Below, in pieces: positions 6,130 to 7,269 of a stretch of 7,269 nucleotides of DNA (position 1 is the stretch's first letter; each line of letters starts with the position of its first letter). Source of the stretch: Butyricicoccus sp. (GTDB lineage Bacteria; Bacillota; Clostridia; Oscillospirales; Butyricicoccaceae); the NCBI GenBank assembly GCA_020025755.1, contig JAHHRO010000071.1, positions 1-7,269 of the forward strand. Direction: 5' to 3'. The position numbers and the translations under genes were made by a program. Below the pieces are notes generated by a model that saw nothing but the letters and a program-made list of their open reading frames with translations, did no database searches and was not told the origin of the DNA.

Positions 6130-6837
6130 ATGCGGACGATTATCTGGTTTATTTATTTTTGGCTGTATTTGGTCGCTGCCTTGCCCGTCAGTATTTATAT
6201 CTGGGTACTGGAAAAACGTGGTCTGGATGAAAAGGCAGACAAGATGGTACAGGGCATGGTGGAGCGATGGGCGCATCGGCTGATGCGTTTGGCAGGAGCT
6301 TCTGTGCATGTGGCTGGACAGGAAAACCTGCCCGATGGCGCGGCGGTCTATGTTGCCAATCATCAGGGGTATTTTGATATTCCGGTCATGCTGACTTCTC
6401 TGCATGAACCACATGGGTTGGTGGCGAAAAAAGAGATCGACCGCTTGCCGGGGATACGCGCTTGGATGCGTCATCTGCATTGTCTGTTCGTAGATCGCTC
6501 CTCTCCGCGTGCAGGTGCACAGGTCATTTTGGATGGGGAGAAGCTGCTCAAGAGTGGGCGCAGCGTGACGATCTTTCCGGAGGGCACACGTTCACGCGGC
6601 GGAGCTATGCATGAATTCAAAGCAGGTGCATTTCGGATCGCGACCCGTGCAGGTGTTCCCATCGTGCCCGTCACGATCGATGGTTCCTATCGGCTGATGG
6701 AAGCAAACCATTTCTGGATCAAGCCGGGAGAAATCCATTTGACGATTCATCCTGCGATCGAGACCAAAGGGCTGTCCCGTGAGGAGATCAAGGCTCTGCC
6801 TGAACGGGTGAAAGAAATCATCGTATCTGCGCTATAA
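6130..6837 (+). CDS. plsC: 1-acylglycerol-3-phosphate acyltransferase (PlsC family)
   Basis: A 235-residue enzyme that adds an acyl chain to lysophosphatidic acid to make phosphatidic acid, the precursor of membrane phospholipids. One N-terminal membrane segment (about residues 4-26) anchors it to the inner membrane with the active site on the cytoplasmic face. The acyltransferase motifs are in order: NHQGYFD (77-83) with the catalytic His78 and Asp83, FPEGTRS (149-155) for glycerol-phosphate binding, and VPIVPVTI (176-183). KKEI at 100-103 is also typical. ATG at 6130 lies seven bases after the MATE stop; AGGAGG at 6112-6117 is 12 bases upstream, slightly far but clear. It is co-transcribed with the MATE gene from 4648-4676. 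A related glycerolipid acyltransferase cannot be excluded. Confidence 0.93.
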   Translation: MRTIIWFIYFWLYLVAALPVSIYIWVLEKRGLDEKADKMVQGMVERWAHRLMRLAGASVHVAGQENLPDGAAVYVANHQGYFDIPVMLTSLHEPHGLVAKKEIDRLPGIRAWMRHLHCLFVDRSSPRAGAQVILDGEKLLKSGRSVTIFPEGTRSRGGAMHEFKAGAFRIATRAGVPIVPVTIDGSYRLMEANHFWIKPGEIHLTIHPAIETKGLSREEIKALPERVKEIIVSAL

Positions 6838-6848
6838 GATCGTTTGCG

Positions 6849-6882
6849 ACAAAGAGAATCCCCCGATGTGCATCGGGGGATT
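6849..6882. repeat. copy 1 of a hairpin repeat
   Basis: This 34-base unit matches 7089-7122 at 31 positions, and the last 27 bases are identical. The core is a perfect hairpin (6857-6867 with 6872-6882, CCCCCGAT/ATCGGGGG, GTGC loop). Copy 1 begins 11 bases after the plsC stop and has no T tract after it, so it should terminate poorly. Confidence 0.9.
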
Positions 6883-6883
6883 G

Positions 6884-6912
6884 AGGCTGTCGAAGAACCT
6901 TCGACAGCCTTT
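6884..6912 (+). terminator. hairpin 2 of the 3' cluster, terminator-like
   Basis: A 12-bp perfect stem (6884-6895 with 6899-6910, core GGCTGTCGAAG/CTTCGACAGCC) has an AAC loop and is followed by TTT. It starts two bases after hairpin 1 and is the first stem after plsC with a T run, though a short one. Confidence 0.6.
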
Positions 6913-6938
6913 CCAGGGGAACCCAGTCCCCCTAGATA

Positions 6939-6968
6939 CAGAGCCAGTTCCGGTAGAAACTGGCTCTG
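6939..6968. repeat. hairpin 4 of the 3' cluster
   Basis: An 11-bp perfect stem (CAGAGCCAGTT at 6939-6949 with AACTGGCTCTG at 6958-6968) closes an 8-base loop. A smaller G-run/C-run stem (6915-6919 with 6929-6933) lies just before it, and a GC-rich one (CGCGCC 6982-6987 with GGCGCG 6992-6997, loop CGAT) just after. Confidence 0.75.
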
Positions 6969-7006
6969 ATACCCCCGGTTTCGCGCCCGATGGCGCGGGT
7001 CGAGGG

Positions 7007-7037
7007 CAAAATCCAAGGCACATGTCCTTGGATTTTG
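7007..7037. repeat. hairpin 6 of the 3' cluster
   Basis: A 12-bp perfect stem (CAAAATCCAAGG at 7007-7018 with CCTTGGATTTTG at 7026-7037) closes a 7-base loop. The arms end in AAAA/TTTT, so it has terminator character on both strands. Confidence 0.75.
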
Positions 7038-7063
7038 AAGATTTGGGGTCGCTTTGCTCCAAT

Positions 7064-7086
7064 AAAAAACAGCGAAAAGCTTTTTT
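7064..7086 (-). terminator. bidirectional terminator, likely for bioY
   Basis: AAAAAA-C-AGC pairs with GCT-TTTTT around a GAAAA loop, with one bulged C. A T run follows the stem on either strand. On the minus strand it lies 44 bases past the bioY stop at 7130, so it probably ends bioY transcription. Confidence 0.55.
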
Positions 7087-7088
7087 CT

Positions 7089-7125
7089 ACAAGCTGAATC
7101 CCCCGATGTGCATCGGGGGATTTTT
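7089..7125 (+). terminator. copy 2 of the hairpin repeat, terminator
   Basis: The second copy of the repeat at 6849-6882, exactly 240 bases downstream, forms the same perfect stem (7097-7107 with 7112-7122). Here five T (7121-7125) include and follow the end of the stem, which makes it a full terminator for the MATE-PlsC operon. It also lies five bases beyond the bioY stop on the other strand. Confidence 0.8.
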
Positions 7126-7129
7126 GTAT

Positions 7130-7269
7130 TCAGGTATATTGTGGATTTAGGACATGTGAAAGACGCTTGGCAAGCACCGCGGACACCAGGATCTTTAAGG
7201 CATCACCGGGCAGGAATGGCAGGACACACAGTGTGAGTGCACGCGGCAGGGGGCTTGCTGTGGAGATCA
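7130..7269 (-). CDS. bioY: biotin transporter BioY, C-terminal part
   Basis: The minus strand is open from the window edge to TGA at 7130-7132 and encodes 45 C-terminal residues; the 5' part lies outside. The stretch LPFLPGDALKILVSAVLAKRL is characteristic of the BioY family, whose last membrane helix follows an FLPGD motif. BioY is the membrane S component that binds biotin and works alone or with the ECF energy-coupling module. The gene converges on plsC, and the two share the hairpin-rich spacer. Nothing upstream is visible, so regulation by BirA cannot be judged. Confidence is limited only by the short visible part. Confidence 0.82.
   Translation of the reverse strand, partial: ISTASPLPRALTLCVLPFLPGDALKILVSAVLAKRLSHVLNPQYT

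Noticed and set aside
6849..7122. CRISPR array
   Set aside because: Only two copies of the repeat exist, 240 bases apart, and the interval is filled with unrelated hairpins rather than spacers.
6866..7150. A 94-codon plus-strand frame across the hairpin cluster
   Set aside because: It runs through a series of perfect hairpins, repeats the same residues only because the hairpin is duplicated, and has no ribosome site.

Overview
The window reads as a stretch of chromosome from a Gram-positive gut-type Clostridia bacterium (Bacillota). The evidence is strong AGGAGG-like ribosome sites, TTGxxx/TATAAT-type promoters, many U-tract hairpin terminators, moderate GC, and gene families common in Oscillospiraceae, Butyricicoccaceae and Lachnospiraceae (an IMP dehydrogenase of the Tritrichomonas-like clade, CLC antiporter, MATE pump, PlsC, BioY). 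The genus cannot be fixed from the sequence alone. No transposase, integrase, phage gene, CRISPR array, tRNA or rRNA is visible.

Layout. Bases 1-57 are the last codons of an unidentified gene, followed by its terminator. A 53-residue cysteine-rich protein is encoded on the minus strand (200-361), with its own promoter and terminator. Bases 362-973 hold no convincing protein gene but do hold RNA structure: a candidate small RNA around 593-757 with a long-range helix and a terminator, then a second promoter and a short terminated transcript around 816-900. A membrane-anchored protein of unknown function follows (974-1504). A strong promoter then drives a complete IMP dehydrogenase (1691-3199), closed by a 12-bp hairpin. 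A CLC-type anion transporter (3303-4583) shows motifs of the fluoride-exporting CLC branch. A further promoter, with a perfect dyad over its predicted start, precedes a two-gene operon of a MATE efflux protein (4740-6122) and a PlsC-type acyltransferase (6130-6837). The window ends with a dense cluster of perfect hairpins (6857-7125), bounded by two copies of one hairpin repeat, and with the 3' end of a minus-strand bioY gene converging on it.

How the genes relate. This looks like a set of independent housekeeping and transport units rather than one pathway: guanine nucleotide synthesis (IMPDH), anion export (CLC), drug/cation efflux coupled to phospholipid acylation (MATE-PlsC), and biotin uptake (BioY). 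The most unusual material is in the non-coding parts: the 593-900 RNA region and the 6857-7125 hairpin cluster. The most notable protein is the IMP dehydrogenase, which matches the protozoan Tritrichomonas foetus enzyme residue for residue at the catalytic positions. I see no clear evidence of a wholly new multi-gene system.
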